Assembly (NCBI GenBank): GCA_903899015.1
Contig: CAIUHP010000078.1
Coordinates: forward strand, 62,001 to 126,000
DNA from: an uncultured Armatimonadota bacterium
Lineage (GTDB): Bacteria > Armatimonadota > Fimbriimonadia > Fimbriimonadales > Fimbriimonadaceae
Reading direction: 5' to 3'
DNA: 64,000 bases
Shown in pieces: positions 35,422 to 42,788 of the stretch. The first letter of the stretch is position 1; each line of letters begins with the position of its first letter. The translations under genes and the position numbers were made by a program. The notes below the pieces were generated by a model that did no database searches, had not been told where the DNA came from, and saw nothing but the letters and a program-made list of their open reading frames with translations.

Positions 35422-35443
35422 AGGCATTAACTATTTATAGCCT
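35422..35443. promoter_or_regulatory. Near-palindrome, likely MarR operator of the efflux operon
   Basis: The 22-bp site AGGC-N14-GCCT matches its own reverse complement at 16 of 22 positions, with symmetric TAA...TTA inside. It lies 45-66 bases upstream of the adaptor's ATG and overlaps TATAAA-like -10 sequences on the minus strand, so binding would block transcription. The size and AT-rich core are usual for MarR sites. Confidence 0.5.
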
Positions 35444-35564
35444 TTAAAAATCGCTTTTGTTCACGCAAAAAGGTCTAAGTCAGGTAAGAGCACACTTGCT
35501 TAATAAGACCTAACCTAAAAGTGGGACTTGTGAATTGGATGCCCGAAGTTGCATCCTTCGGTTA

Positions 35565-35747
35565 ATGACTCAGCGGAGCAAACTCCCAGTTGACCCAACC
35601 CGACCTATGCGTCGGCTCGCAATCCGTAACTCAATCAATCGGGTCAAGTCGATGCTCAATAGTGTGGGAAGTCCAGACCCCACACCTGAATCAATCGCGG
35701 AAGAAGCCAAGCTGCGGGTTTACCGGTCCAAGATCGTCGAAGAGTAA
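35565..35747 (+). CDS. Possible small protein (60 aa)
   Basis: A 60-residue ORF starts MTQRSKLPVDPTRPMRRLAI and ends in a helical, charged tail (EEAKLRVYRSKIVEE). It is basic at the N-terminus and acidic-helical at the end and contains no motif I recognise. It lies 72 bases before the DUF4337 gene on the same strand. Codon use looks ordinary, but it has no visible Shine-Dalgarno sequence and no homolog that I recall, so it may be chance. Confidence 0.35.
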   Translation: MTQRSKLPVDPTRPMRRLAIRNSINRVKSMLNSVGSPDPTPESIAEEAKLRVYRSKIVEE

Positions 35748-35819
35748 TTATCTGCGCGGTTTGGGCATAAATCTGAATGAAGACCTTAATTCCTGACTTC
35801 GTCTACTACAATTGTTCTT

Positions 35820-36449
35820 GTGCCGGAAGAAATAGAAATAGAAACGAATGAGCTACAGGAAGCCATCGAAGAAATCCACAAGGAACGTGGAGAACGTGAA
35901 CAGCAGGAAAAGGCAACCGCTTGGACTCGTTATATCAGTCTTTCAACTGCGCTATTAGCAGTCTTCGCCGCAATCGGCGCTCTTCAATCCGGTTCGCTGG
36001 TAAACGAGGCAATGATTTCGCAGCTCAAAGCAGCGGATAAATGGAACGAGTATCAGTCGGCTCGCCAGAAAACTCACCTTTATACGCTTGGAGCGAACTC
36101 ACTGATCGATGCGGAGACGGTAGCAAACGGGTCAGCCACTCATCCAAAGAGTAAGGATCGTTGGGCACCTAAATCTTCGGCCGACCGAGTGAAAGAGTAC
36201 GAAGGGAAAATCCTTGGTGAAGAAGAAAAGTCAAAGGACTTATCCGAAAAAGCAAAGGATCTCGAAAAAGAAGCCAGTCACCTGATGCACAAGCATGAGC
36301 AGTTCGCGGTATCGGTCGCTTTTATTCAAGTAGCGATTGCCTTAAGCGCGATTTCAGCACTCACGAAGATTAAGCCGGTTTGGTTCGTCAGTTTGTTAGT
36401 GGGGACCGCAGGCATCTATGCGTTTCTTGCTGGCTTTTTGGGTCGCTGA
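35820..36449 (+). CDS. DUF4337-family membrane protein
   Basis: This 209-residue protein starts at GTG. It has an N-terminal cytoplasmic acidic helix (EIEIETNELQEAIEEI), a membrane helix at about 38-58 (ISLSTALLAVFAAIGAL), a long coiled-coil-like charged region (about 100-165) rich in Lys and Glu, and two membrane helices at the C-terminus (about 165-205). The order and the WNEYQSARQKTHLY motif match the widespread DUF4337 family, whose function is unknown. The GTG lies 7 bases after a TACAAT box, implying a leaderless mRNA. It is followed by the CDF exporter after 114 bases. Confidence 0.88.
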   Translation: MPEEIEIETNELQEAIEEIHKERGEREQQEKATAWTRYISLSTALLAVFAAIGALQSGSLVNEAMISQLKAADKWNEYQSARQKTHLYTLGANSLIDAETVANGSATHPKSKDRWAPKSSADRVKEYEGKILGEEEKSKDLSEKAKDLEKEASHLMHKHEQFAVSVAFIQVAIALSAISALTKIKPVWFVSLLVGTAGIYAFLAGFLGR

Positions 36450-36457
36450 TAAATTTT

Positions 36458-36560
36458 CTGTAAGGATTGGCACCGTGACATTGCCTTGGCATCACAATAC
36501 GTAAATCCTTACAGGCATCGCTTTGGGTTAATTTCTGCCAAGCGATGACTTGCTTCAAGT
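36458..36560 (+). promoter_or_regulatory. Structured leader of three hairpins before the CDF exporter
   Basis: Stem 1 is an 11-bp perfect pair (36458-36468 with 36504-36514) closing an inner bulged stem: GTGA...TCAC, and TGCC with GGCA around 36475-36494. Stem 2 pairs CATCGCTT (36516-36523) with AAGCGATG (36540-36547). Stem 3 pairs ACTTG (36548-36552) with CAAGT (36556-36560), 3 bases before the ATG. There is no U-run and no Shine-Dalgarno sequence, so control at translation start is the natural reading. A metal-sensing role is inferred only from the neighbouring exporter gene. Confidence 0.5.
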
Positions 36561-36563
36561 TTC

Positions 36564-37454
36564 ATGCACGATCACTCGAACTGCGACCACCATAAACCCG
36601 CGAGCTACAACACGGCCTTTGCCGTCGGTGTCGGTCTGAATGTCACCTTCGTTGTGGTTGAGATCGTGTATGGAATTGCGACTCGATCCCTTTCTCTGCT
36701 AGCGGATGCGGGGCATAACGTAGGAGACGTTCTCGGTTTGCTTATGGGATGGGCGGCGGCATACTTAGCAACCCGACCACCCACTGCCAAGCGTACTTAT
36801 GGCTATCGCCGATCTTCAATCCTGGCCGCTCTAGCCAACTCTTCCTTACTTTTGCTCGCGGTTGGAGCCATTGCTTGGGAAGCTATCCAGAGACTTTCCG
36901 AGCCGGTTCCGGTTCCTGGACAAGTCGTGATGGCGGTAGCCGCAATCGGGATCTTCATCAATGGGGGGACGGCACTCATGTTTGTGCGCGGGAGAAAGGA
37001 TGATCTAAATATTGAAGGGGCCTACCTTCACATGCTAACCGACGCGATCGTTGCAGCGGGCGTAGTCGTGGCCGGATACGCGATGAGGATAACTCACTAT
37101 GCATGGATCGACCCAATCTCCAGCCTCGTTATCGTGTTTCTGATTACGATGGGAAGTTGGCGTCTCCTGAGACGCTCATTTGACCTTGCGATCGATGCCG
37201 TACCCGATGGTGTCGACTCGCTTGCCGTCCGATCGTATCTTCAATCTCAACCGGGAGTCGTTGCCGTATCCGACCTTCATATCTGGGGCATGAGCACGAC
37301 CGAGACCGCACTTACCGCCCATCTCGTTATGCCGGAAGGGAGTGCAAACGATTTCGTTTCTAACCTGGCTCATGAACTGATTCATGAGTTTGGAATAAGC
37401 CATAGCACCATTCAGGTTGATCGCGAACCGGGCTCTTGTTCCCTCGCCGTTTAG
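36564..37454 (+). CDS. Cation diffusion facilitator (CzcD-like metal exporter)
   Basis: This 296-residue transporter exchanges metal ions for protons and exports Zn, Cd, Co or similar. It has six membrane helices (about 15-200) and a C-terminal cytoplasmic domain (about 205-290). Transport-site residues are visible in helix 2, LLADAGHNVGD (His and Asp pair), and in helix 5, HMLTDA. The N-terminus is His-rich (MHDHSNCDHH), as in CzcD/ZitB. The start ATG at 36564 lies directly after the third hairpin of a structured leader. Ion specificity cannot be fixed from sequence; the H..D/H..D arrangement favours zinc. Confidence 0.93.
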   Translation: MHDHSNCDHHKPASYNTAFAVGVGLNVTFVVVEIVYGIATRSLSLLADAGHNVGDVLGLLMGWAAAYLATRPPTAKRTYGYRRSSILAALANSSLLLLAVGAIAWEAIQRLSEPVPVPGQVVMAVAAIGIFINGGTALMFVRGRKDDLNIEGAYLHMLTDAIVAAGVVVAGYAMRITHYAWIDPISSLVIVFLITMGSWRLLRRSFDLAIDAVPDGVDSLAVRSYLQSQPGVVAVSDLHIWGMSTTETALTAHLVMPEGSANDFVSNLAHELIHEFGISHSTIQVDREPGSCSLAV

Positions 37455-37468
37455 CACGCTAGCGCGCT

Positions 37469-37497
37469 TCGACAACTTCTCTTCAAAGGCTTATAGT
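37469..37497 (+). promoter_or_regulatory. Promoter TCGACA-17 bp-TATAGT
   Basis: TCGACA (37469-37474) and TATAGT (37492-37497) are separated by 17 bp, each one base from consensus. The ATG at 37505 is 7 bases beyond the -10, so transcription would begin at about 37504 and the mRNA be leaderless, although AAGGAAG also precedes the ATG. Confidence 0.6.
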
Positions 37498-37504
37498 AAG
37501 GAAG

Positions 37505-39190
37505 ATGATTGGAATTCTCCTTGCTGCATCCTTGCTTGCACATCAGAACGCTTCGTCTGGCTTCAAATACAGATGGGTCTACACAATGACCAACATGTAC
37601 CGTGCCGAGGAAGCAGATCGACTCGTGGGAATCATCCAGCGGGCAAGCAAGGTGGGATACAACGGGTTGGTATTTGCTGACACAAAACTTCAAAGCCTGT
37701 CGGAAATGCCTGACTTCTACATCAAGAACTTCAAGAAGGTACAAACTGCCGCTCAAGAGAACCATATCAGCCTAATTCCGGCGGTGATGTCAGTGGGATA
37801 TTCCAACTCATTCCTTGCACATGATCCCAACCTGATCGAAGGGATGCCGGTTGTCGACGCACCCTTCACTGTCCGCAACCGGTTGGCGAATCTCGTGCCT
37901 ACGGAAGGTCAACATTTTAAGAACGGTAATTTTGAAGGTGCAAATGGCGATAAAGTAAACGGCCTATCCTACCAAGATGGCCCAGGACAGTCCAGTTTTT
38001 ACGACTCCACCACCTTTCACAATTCAGGTCATTCGATTCGAATGGAAAATCCCGGAGCAGTCAAGGAGGTTGGTGGAAATTGCCGTGTGGTGCAACAAGT
38101 ATCCACAACTCCGTTTCGACAGTATCACGTCTCTGCATGGCTCAAAACGCAGGATTTCGATCAGGCAAGCAACGTTCGAATCATCGCCCTCGACTCAAAG
38201 GGACAATCCCTCTGCTTTCAAGATTTAAGTGTCAAGCCGACTCAGGATTGGAGCAATGTCCACATCACATTTAATAGCCAAAAGGCAGAAAGTGTTAGCG
38301 TTTACATCGGCGTCTGGGGCGGCAATAAGGGCAAGATGTGGGTGGCCGATACTCAATTCGAGGAGACCGGTTTGTTGAATGTGATCCGGCGCTCAGGTTG
38401 CCCAGTTGTCGTGAAGGGTACAGACGGAACCGTGTACAAAGAAGGGGAAGACTTCGAACAAATTGTTGACCCACATTTTGGGAATATCCCTTGGCCCGGG
38501 GAATATGAGATCTACCACGCATCGCTTCCCATAAAGATCATCCCGGGAAGCCGTATTCGAGAAGGGCAACATTTACTTGTGTCGTTCTACACCGCAACCG
38601 TTACGGGAGGCGACCAGGCTAACGCCTGTGTGAGCGAGCCGGAATGGGACAAGCTTGCCATTGAAGAAGTTCACCGCGTGAACCAACTGTTTCAGCCCTC
38701 CGGATTTTTCCTTTCCCACGATGAGATGCGGGTGGCCGGTTGGTGCGCCACTTGCCAAACACGACATCTTACGCCCGGGCAAGTTCTCGCATCCAACATC
38801 GCTCGATGCGGGCAAATCATTAAACAGGAACATCCTGGTGCAGAGATGTTTGTGTGGTCGGACATGTTTGACCCGTACCACAACGCACACAATAACTACT
38901 ATCTGGTTAACGGAGATCTTAAAGGTTCCTGGCTTGGTCTTCCTCCGGAAACCGTCATCGTCAATTGGAATTCGGGGGATGCAAAGAATAGTCTGCCTTT
39001 CTTCGATGAAAAGGGATTTGGTCAAATATTGGCGGGATTCTACGACGGTCCTGTGGAGAGCATTAAGGGTTGGCTCAACGATGCAAAATCCCTCAAGCAT
39101 TTGAAAGGCGTCATGTATACGACTTGGGTTGGGGATTATTCCAAATTAGAGAAGTTCGCTCAGGTCGCTTGGGGAACAGGTAGAAAATAA
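37505..39190 (+). CDS. Exported TIM-barrel-like glycosidase-type protein
   Basis: This 561-residue protein has a short signal peptide (MIGILLAASLLAHQ). The first part (about 20-120) looks like the start of a TIM barrel (RWVYTMTNMYRAEEADRLVG...GYNGLVFADTK). A beta-rich carbohydrate-binding-like insert occupies about 135-290. The barrel seems to resume with GFFLSHDEMRVAGWCATC (a possible catalytic Asp-Glu pair), FVWSDMFDPYHN and VNWNSGD, as in GH20-like enzymes. I cannot name the family. It begins a plus-strand group with a galactonate-dehydratase-like enzyme (27-base gap) and a ceramidase-like protein. A role in glycan use is inferred. Confidence 0.6.
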   Translation: MIGILLAASLLAHQNASSGFKYRWVYTMTNMYRAEEADRLVGIIQRASKVGYNGLVFADTKLQSLSEMPDFYIKNFKKVQTAAQENHISLIPAVMSVGYSNSFLAHDPNLIEGMPVVDAPFTVRNRLANLVPTEGQHFKNGNFEGANGDKVNGLSYQDGPGQSSFYDSTTFHNSGHSIRMENPGAVKEVGGNCRVVQQVSTTPFRQYHVSAWLKTQDFDQASNVRIIALDSKGQSLCFQDLSVKPTQDWSNVHITFNSQKAESVSVYIGVWGGNKGKMWVADTQFEETGLLNVIRRSGCPVVVKGTDGTVYKEGEDFEQIVDPHFGNIPWPGEYEIYHASLPIKIIPGSRIREGQHLLVSFYTATVTGGDQANACVSEPEWDKLAIEEVHRVNQLFQPSGFFLSHDEMRVAGWCATCQTRHLTPGQVLASNIARCGQIIKQEHPGAEMFVWSDMFDPYHNAHNNYYLVNGDLKGSWLGLPPETVIVNWNSGDAKNSLPFFDEKGFGQILAGFYDGPVESIKGWLNDAKSLKHLKGVMYTTWVGDYSKLEKFAQVAWGTGRK

Positions 39191-39217
39191 CCGTCCAAAG
39201 TAAGCTAACGACCATCA

Positions 39218-40396
39218 ATGAAGATCACTGGGATTCAAACGTTTGTGTGCAATGCGCGGATGCGCAACTGGATCTTTGTCAAGGTTCTCACGGACCAACC
39301 AGGGCTCTACGGGTGGGGCGAAGCAACGCTTGAATGGCACACTCGAGGTGTTCTAGGATCCATTCAAGACCTCGAGCCGCTCCTCATTGGAGAGGACCCT
39401 CGGCGAATTGAGTATTTGTGGCAGATCATGTATCGCCAACACTTTTGGCATGGCAATGGAATCACTCGAGCTACCGCAATCAGTGGAATCGATATCGCTT
39501 TGTGGGACATTTTAGGGAAGGTACATGGCGTGCCATGTCACCAGCTTTGGGGCGGGCCCGTTCGAGACACCATCCGTCTTTACTCACACCTAGGCGGCGG
39601 CAAAATGGAGGATTTCTACGAGACCACACCTGCCGATGCAGGAAGGTTTGCGGACTTGGCTCTGAAAGCTGTCGAAGATGGTTTCACCGCTTTCAAGACC
39701 ATGGCAGTTCCCGAAACCATGCCGCTAGAAGGGCTTCGGCCGGTCAAATATGCTGAAGCTTGCGTGAAGGCGATGCGAGAAGCGGTTGGAGACGAAATCG
39801 ACATCATGGTGGATTGTCATGCTCGACCTTCGCCGAGGATGGGGCATCTTTTTGCAAAGGCGCTCGAACCTTACGGCCTGTATTGGCTCGAAGAGCCATG
39901 TTGGCCTGAAGTCTCAGAGGATATCGCGGCGATTCAGCGCTCGGTTACAACACCGATCGCAACCGGAGAGCGCTTGTCTGGAATTCATGCCTTTCGAGAC
40001 CTCCTCGATAAGAAAGCGTGCAGCATTATTCAGCCAGACCTAACCCATTGCGGTGGACTATCGGAAGGTCGAAAAATCGCGGCACTTGCGGAAGCACATC
40101 GCGTTTCAATGGCTCCTCATAATCCCCAAGGTCCGGTAAGTACAGCTGCTTCGATTGAATTTGGGTTTGCAACGCCCTCGTACATCATCTGCGAAGCCGT
40201 CCATCGAGATGTACCCTGGCGAAAAGATGTCGTTATCGAAGGATTTGAAGTTGAAACGAAGGGCCGAATTGTTCGTCCAAACACCCGCCCCGGTCTTGGA
40301 ATCGAGATCGATGAGACGGAAATTTTGAAGCACCCGTTCGAACAAGAACTGCCTCAGCGAACATTTTACGCAGATGGAAGTGTTGGGGACTGGTAG
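39218..40396 (+). CDS. Galactonate dehydratase-like enolase-superfamily enzyme
   Basis: This 392-residue enzyme of the mandelate racemase/DgoD branch dehydrates a sugar acid such as D-galactonate or a related aldonate. Metal ligands are D199 (MVDCHAR), E225 or E226 (WLEEPCW) and E251 (ATGERL); H301 in APHNPQGP is the likely general acid, with H201 nearby. The length (about 390) and [12 protein letters not shown] are typical of the DgoD group. It follows the glycosidase-like gene by 27 bases. Exact substrate is uncertain since many sugar acids are used by this branch. Confidence 0.87.
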   Translation: MKITGIQTFVCNARMRNWIFVKVLTDQPGLYGWGEATLEWHTRGVLGSIQDLEPLLIGEDPRRIEYLWQIMYRQHFWHGNGITRATAISGIDIALWDILGKVHGVPCHQLWGGPVRDTIRLYSHLGGGKMEDFYETTPADAGRFADLALKAVEDGFTAFKTMAVPETMPLEGLRPVKYAEACVKAMREAVGDEIDIMVDCHARPSPRMGHLFAKALEPYGLYWLEEPCWPEVSEDIAAIQRSVTTPIATGERLSGIHAFRDLLDKKACSIIQPDLTHCGGLSEGRKIAALAEAHRVSMAPHNPQGPVSTAASIEFGFATPSYIICEAVHRDVPWRKDVVIEGFEVETKGRIVRPNTRPGLGIEIDETEILKHPFEQELPQRTFYADGSVGDW

Positions 40397-40545
40397 AGAC
40401 TCGCCAAATCCTATATAGTTCTATCTCGGATAGAGTGCGAACCGTGTAAAAACGGGTTCGTCATATCTTGAGAACGATTGCGGCTGGTTTTCATTAACCT
40501 TTGGCTAACGAATCGGCGGTAAACAGTCGGCCTAGGGGGGCACTG

Positions 40546-41934
40546 ATGCCTGACTTTCGACAACCATCATTTCACGGAATCATTGGAATCGCGCGGGAAG
40601 AAATCACCCCGCCAGTTGGAATCTATGCTCGCAATTGGGGAGCATCGGATCACGATATCGTCGATGACGTCCATCGTCCACTCACTGCGACCGCCATCAC
40701 TATGCGCACGAGTGCGGATGCATCACCTCTGGTGCTCATCTCCCTCGACTTAGGGTGGTGGCGACGGAAAGAGGATGAATGGTTCATTCGCGGATACGTG
40801 ATTGAACAACTCAACCTGGATCCGGCACGGGTCATTGTCGCGCTCACGAACACCCATTCGGGACCTTCCATTTGCATGGAAGACGCCGATAAGCCCGGTG
40901 GAAACCTTATTCGACCGTACTTGAACCTCGTTCGTGACAACGTGTTACGCATCGTCCGAGAAGCGTTCCGAACCGCCAAACCCGCGACCTTGGCTTGGAG
41001 CTATGGACGTTGCCGCCTCGCCAAAAACCGAGATCAGTGGGATCCAGTCCGCAACGCATTCCTCTGTGGATTCGATGAACGATCTCCCGCAGACCCAGTG
41101 CTGCTGGTGGGATTGATTGTTTCAGACGAAGGGACCACGATTGGAACGATCGTCAATTACGCTTGCGCTCCGACTTCGCTTGGTTGGGAAAACCGAGTCA
41201 TCTCTCCGGACTACATCGGGTCGATGCGCGAGTTAGTTGAAGAGAACACCAAGGCGTTGTGCATGTTCCTCCAAGGCGCGTCAGGTGAGATGGCACCCAA
41301 GGATCAATATGCAAGTGACACCGAAATCGCAGACCGAAATGGTCGAGAATTAGGTTATGCCGTGCTCTCCACTTTACAATCGATGATGCCTCCCGGCTTC
41401 AAGCTGCATCACGGACGAACTATTCACTCCGATGCGGATCTAGCGATTTGGGATTACGTTGAAGACCAGCCAAGTTCCTCAATCGAAGCCACCATTCACA
41501 CCGTGGAAGTCCCACTCAAACCGATGCCAAGTGTGGAAGAGGTTGAAGAAAAGATGCGGCTCAGTGAAGATCGCACCATGATTGAGCGATTGAGACGCGA
41601 GCGACACGTGCTTCATACCGTTGGAAGTGAAGAAACAGTTCGGGTACCGGTGTGGCTGTGGGTTGCCGGGGACACACTGTTCTTAGGTTGCCCAGGTCAG
41701 CCTTATTCGTTGCTTCAACGACATTTGCGCCTGCATTTTGTAGACAAAGCAGTGGTCGCGATCAACATCGCAAACGGCTGGTACGGCTACTTGCCGCCGC
41801 GTGAGCTTTATGACAAAGAGGTGTACTCAGTTCATGAGACTCCGTTTGCAAAGGGCTCACTGGAGTTCATGATTCACGGCAGTCTGAATCAGTTCGAACG
41901 TCTCTGCAAGTTGAACCCGGCGGTTTACGCATAA
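40546..41934 (+). CDS. Neutral ceramidase-like hydrolase domain protein
   Basis: This protein has 462 residues from the ATG at 40546, which has AGGGGGG 5-11 bases upstream; the TTG at 40501 would add 15 residues. The fold resembles the N-terminal domain of neutral/alkaline ceramidases: GIAREEITPPVG, the metal-site-like NTHSGPS at about residue 105, and QGASGEMAP. In sugar-catabolism loci such proteins lack any known sphingolipid link and may be hydrolases of other esters or amides. It has no signal peptide. It follows the dehydratase gene (149 bases) and ends at a shared terminator. Confidence 0.75.
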   Translation: MPDFRQPSFHGIIGIAREEITPPVGIYARNWGASDHDIVDDVHRPLTATAITMRTSADASPLVLISLDLGWWRRKEDEWFIRGYVIEQLNLDPARVIVALTNTHSGPSICMEDADKPGGNLIRPYLNLVRDNVLRIVREAFRTAKPATLAWSYGRCRLAKNRDQWDPVRNAFLCGFDERSPADPVLLVGLIVSDEGTTIGTIVNYACAPTSLGWENRVISPDYIGSMRELVEENTKALCMFLQGASGEMAPKDQYASDTEIADRNGRELGYAVLSTLQSMMPPGFKLHHGRTIHSDADLAIWDYVEDQPSSSIEATIHTVEVPLKPMPSVEEVEEKMRLSEDRTMIERLRRERHVLHTVGSEETVRVPVWLWVAGDTLFLGCPGQPYSLLQRHLRLHFVDKAVVAINIANGWYGYLPPRELYDKEVYSVHETPFAKGSLEFMIHGSLNQFERLCKLNPAVYA

Positions 41935-41937
41935 GAA

Positions 41938-41972
41938 ATCGCTCGACAGACTCCATTGTCTGTTCGAGCGAT
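41938..41972. terminator. Bidirectional terminator hairpin
   Basis: Arms 41938-41951 and 41958-41972 form a 14-bp stem with one bulged base and a TCCATT loop, between the convergent ceramidase-like and fasciclin genes. U-runs are weak on both sides. Confidence 0.6.
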
Positions 41973-41995
41973 GTTCCTTGTGAGTCGCTTACGGA

Positions 41996-42568
41996 TTAGT
42001 TCGGCATCAGGACTTTGTCGATGACCTGGATGACTCCGTTCGATTGATAAACATCATAGGTGGAGATGCTTGCGACTCCGCCTTTTTCATCCTTTACGAC
42101 GATGTTCATCGGGCCATTCATCATGAACGTCAAGGTTCCACCATTGAGCGCCTTAACCATGAACATTCCGCCGTTTTTGCGGATGCCAGCCTTGAGAGCC
42201 TTCGAGTCGTACAAGCCTGCAACGACGTGGTAAGTCAAGATCTTTGTGAGGGTGTCCTTATTCTCAGGCTTCACAAGGGTATCAACCGTGCCATCTGGCA
42301 AAAGCTTGAATGCGCCGTTCGTAGGAGCGAAAACGGTTAAGGGGCCCTTGCCTTTCAATGCGTCGACGAGACCGGCGGCCTTTACTGCCGCGACGAGCGT
42401 GGTGTGATCGGGAGAATTGACGGCATTACCGACAATATCCATCGACTTCATCATCGAGGCACCGCCAACCATTGGGTTATTGTCCATGGCCTTGTCTTGG
42501 CTAACAGCTGCGATTGCGCCGAATGAAAGGGATGCGAATGCAACTAAGGTTGTGAGTTTGAAATTCAT
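41996..42568 (-). CDS. Secreted fasciclin-domain (FAS1) protein
   Basis: From the ATG at 42568 (MNFKLTTLV) this protein has 190 residues and a signal peptide (about 1-24). The start is set by AGGAGA 7-12 bases upstream; the longer frame to 42637 has no signal. The FAS1 domain (about 45-190) shows H1-like GKGPLTVFAPTNGAFKLLPD and the H2-like LTYHVVAGLYDS and IQVIDKVLMP segments. FAS1 proteins mediate surface adhesion or, in bacteria, sit with anti-sigma factors or stress genes. It is the only gene with the five-copy phased repeat at 42655-42703 in its upstream region. Confidence 0.92.
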   Translation of the reverse strand: MNFKLTTLVAFASLSFGAIAAVSQDKAMDNNPMVGGASMMKSMDIVGNAVNSPDHTTLVAAVKAAGLVDALKGKGPLTVFAPTNGAFKLLPDGTVDTLVKPENKDTLTKILTYHVVAGLYDSKALKAGIRKNGGMFMVKALNGGTLTFMMNGPMNIVVKDEKGGVASISTYDVYQSNGVIQVIDKVLMPN

Positions 42569-42654
42569 TTTAGGTTCTCCTGTCGGGCGTCTTTTCGTGA
42601 TCACCCGACGATTACAAGGAGAGTGTGCAACGTTCAAAAGCCGGTTTTTCAGGA

Positions 42655-42703
42655 TGATCGATAGATGATCAGAGCATGATCAGAAGGTGATTGTTAAATG
42701 ATC
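42655..42703 (+). repeat. Five TGATC/TGATT direct repeats at exact 11-bp spacing
   Basis: TGATC occurs at 42655, 42666, 42677 and 42699 and TGATT at 42688, each exactly 11 bp apart, upstream of the fasciclin gene (87 bases from its ATG). The six-base separation between cores is variable in sequence. An 11-bp period puts all copies on one face of the helix, as in tandem sites of OmpR/PhoB-type response regulators and SARP activators. The same motif occurs three times before the ferritin-like gene (59911-59937). Confidence 0.85.
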
Positions 42704-42788
42704 TCTTGGCTGGGACCTTTCGCATTTTGGGCCCAGAAATAGAGCTGCTCAACCCCTCGGAGTGTGCAGCTTGTCACCTACAGGGCAT

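Noticed and set aside
35590-35796. 68-aa plus-strand ORF overlapping the small ORF at 35565-35747
   Set aside because: It runs in another frame with a less protein-like composition. At most one of the two is coding, and the 60-aa one looks better.
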